Source of the DNA: Alphaproteobacteria bacterium
GTDB lineage: Bacteria > Pseudomonadota > Alphaproteobacteria > Rhodospirillales > Rhodospirillaceae
Assembly: GCA_030604885.1 (NCBI GenBank)
Contig: JAUVUZ010000015.1
Coordinates: 1-64,000, forward strand
Direction of reading: 5' to 3'
Length of the DNA stretch: 64,000 nt
The notes under the pieces: generated by a model
Told to the model about the DNA's origin: nothing
Seen by the model: the letters and a program-made list of their open reading frames with translations, nothing else
Databases searched by the model: none
Made by a program: the position numbers and the translations under genes
Part shown: piece after piece, positions 62,807 to 64,000 of the stretch
Position numbering within the stretch: the stretch's first letter is position 1
Layout: each line of letters starts with the position of its first letter

Positions 62807-64000
62807 AGAGCGCACGGACCTACCGCTGCGCGGTCTACACCCGCAAATCCTCGGAGGATGGCCTGGAGCAGGAGTTCAACTCCCTCGACGCGCAGAGAGA
62901 AGCCTGCGAGGCCTTCATCCGCAGCCAGAAGGGCGAGGGCTGGAAATTGATCGAGATCGCCTATGACGACGGGGGCATCTCCGGCGGCACGATGGAACGC
63001 CCCGCCCTGCAGCGCCTGCTGGCCGACATCGCTCTCGGCAAGGTGGACATCATCGTCGTCTATAAGGTGGACCGCCTCACCCGCTCGCTGGCCGACTTCG
63101 CCAAGATGGTCGAGGTGTTCGATGCCCACGGGGTTTCCTTCGTCGCGGTGACGCAGCAGTTCAACACCACGACGTCGATGGGACGCCTCACCCTCAACAT
63201 TCTCCTCTCCTTCGCCCAGTTCGAACGGGAGGTCACCGGTGAGCGCATCCGCGACAAGATCGCCGCGTCGAAAAGGAAGGGCATGTGGATGGGCGGCAAC
63301 CTTCCCATCGGTTACGACGTGAAAAACCGGGAACTGGTGATCAATCCCACCGAGGCTGAAGTGGTGCGCCACATCTTCCAGAGATACCTGGAACTCGGCA
63401 GCGTCAGATGCCTACGGGACGACCTCAATGGCCGAAGAATCCGATCCAAGTCGGGTGGCACCTTCCAGCGAGGTGCCCTGTATGCCCTCCTCGGCAACCC
63501 GATCTATATCGGCGAGATCCGCCACAAGACGGAGCGTTACCCGGGACGGCACGAAGCGATCATCGACAAGGCACTCTGGGAAGAGGTGCAGGAGTGCCTG
63601 AAAGACAACGGTCCTGGACCTCGATACAAGCGCACCAAGGCCGACCCTAGCCCACTGATCGGCAAGCTCTTCGATGAAGCCGGCGAGCCCCTCACTCCCA
63701 GCCATGCGGTAAAAGGCGCACGGCGCTACCGTTACTACATTTCGCGCAGCCTGATTACCGGGGATGACACCACCGCCGGATGGCGGCTTCCCGCGCACGA
63801 CATCGAGAAGGCCGTCGCTGATTCCGTCCGCACATTCCTGGCCTCCCCAGGAGCCCTGACCAACGCAGCCCACGACGCACAGGTTCAGGCGCGGAGTATC
63901 CCCGAACTTTTGCGTGCAGCGTCTGCCTGGAGGGGAGATATCTTCCCCTTGATCGAACGCGTCTCCTTGGCGACCGAGATCCTTACAATCGCCGTGAACC
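62803..64000 (+). CDS. Large serine recombinase (partial at window edge)
   Basis: The frame is open for 399 codons to the end of the window. The N-terminal resolvase domain begins YRCAVYTRKSSEDG, with S16 the likely nucleophile, and carries DIIVVYKVDRLTRSLADFAK (about residues 82-101) and TLNILLSFAQFEREVTGERIRDK-type sequence (about 130-153). A recombinase domain follows (GGNLPIGYDVKNRELVIN, GALYALLGNPIYIGEIRHK), then the zinc/coiled-coil region begins. Such enzymes insert and excise elements without needing a tRNA. It is the likely mobility enzyme for the island. The C-terminus lies beyond the window. Confidence 0.9.
   Translation, partial: MKSARTYRCAVYTRKSSEDGLEQEFNSLDAQREACEAFIRSQKGEGWKLIEIAYDDGGISGGTMERPALQRLLADIALGKVDIIVVYKVDRLTRSLADFAKMVEVFDAHGVSFVAVTQQFNTTTSMGRLTLNILLSFAQFEREVTGERIRDKIAASKRKGMWMGGNLPIGYDVKNRELVINPTEAEVVRHIFQRYLELGSVRCLRDDLNGRRIRSKSGGTFQRGALYALLGNPIYIGEIRHKTERYPGRHEAIIDKALWEEVQECLKDNGPGPRYKRTKADPSPLIGKLFDEAGEPLTPSHAVKGARRYRYYISRSLITGDDTTAGWRLPAHDIEKAVADSVRTFLASPGALTNAAHDAQVQARSIPELLRAASAWRGDIFPLIERVSLATEILTIAVN

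Larger units (their letters stand above)
37764..64000. mobile_element. Proposed serine-recombinase element with phage-like trio and defence-like cargo
   Basis: This is an inference from content. A ParB/methyltransferase-DUF5681-terminase trio lies at the left and DUF3489-DUF2924-serine recombinase at the right; both sets recur in alphaproteobacterial mobile elements. Between them are candidate systems and insertion sequences. The left limit could lie further left (28.2 kb, where composition changes) and the right limit is outside the window. No att site can be named. Confidence 0.5.

Overview
The window comes from a GC-rich alphaproteobacterium, most plausibly of the Rhodospirillales type. 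This rests on the very high G+C of the first 28 kb, gene content and codon choice; the lineage is an inference. No rRNA or tRNA gene was seen.

Bases 1-28,150 look like ordinary chromosome: tight operons, strong G/C third-position bias, and several complete small-molecule and metal modules. In order these are: xerD; an ATP-grasp ligase; alaX with a monooxygenase-fold gene; a UPF0149 protein; a FAD oxidoreductase divergent from a transport and hydrolysis operon (ATC-hydrolase-like gene, livJHMGF, a second ATC-hydrolase-like gene, an M20 amidohydrolase); a nickel locus (nikK, then nikMLQO, then rcnR-rcnA); oxyR divergent from a manganese catalase with an OxyR-type site between them; a GFA-family protein; an acyltransferase/SGNH protein; a zur-smORF-znuCBA operon containing a 33-residue predicted membrane peptide; ridA; and a fluoride-stress operon (promoter, fluoride riboswitch, terminator, crcB, DUF190, enolase).

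A 134-bp tandem repeat (27,837-28,144) and a long hairpin mark a junction. To the right, G+C falls and insertion sequences, pseudogenes and unfamiliar genes begin. Bases 28,509-30,481 hold an IS3-family element abutting a decayed second IS3-type transposase. Next is a compact four-gene cassette (30,638-36,047) ending in an SF1 helicase with a predicted N-terminal membrane anchor and coiled coil. Then come an XRE regulator, a lipoprotein, and a phage-derived trio (ParB/DNA methyltransferase, DUF5681, large terminase) with no capsid or portal genes.

Bases 41,029-61,835 look like cargo: a nucleoid-associated NdpA-family protein coupled to a membrane protein; an IS1182-type element; a three-gene, 14-kb operon of very large proteins (1045 aa unknown; 1646 aa DEAD/DEAH helicase with a cysteine-rich DUF1998-like C-terminus; about 2034 aa protein with an acidic linker and a STAND/archaeal-type ATPase); an IS6-type transposase scrap; and an MBL-fold hydrolase. 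The window ends with DUF3489, DUF2924 and a large serine recombinase that runs off the edge. The phage-like trio on one side and DUF3489-DUF2924-recombinase on the other suggest a single serine-recombinase mobile element whose interior carries candidate anti-phage systems. The three-gene giant operon is the strongest candidate for an undescribed or poorly described system, followed by the four-gene helicase cassette and the NdpA/membrane pair. Their defence role is inferred from domain content and context only.
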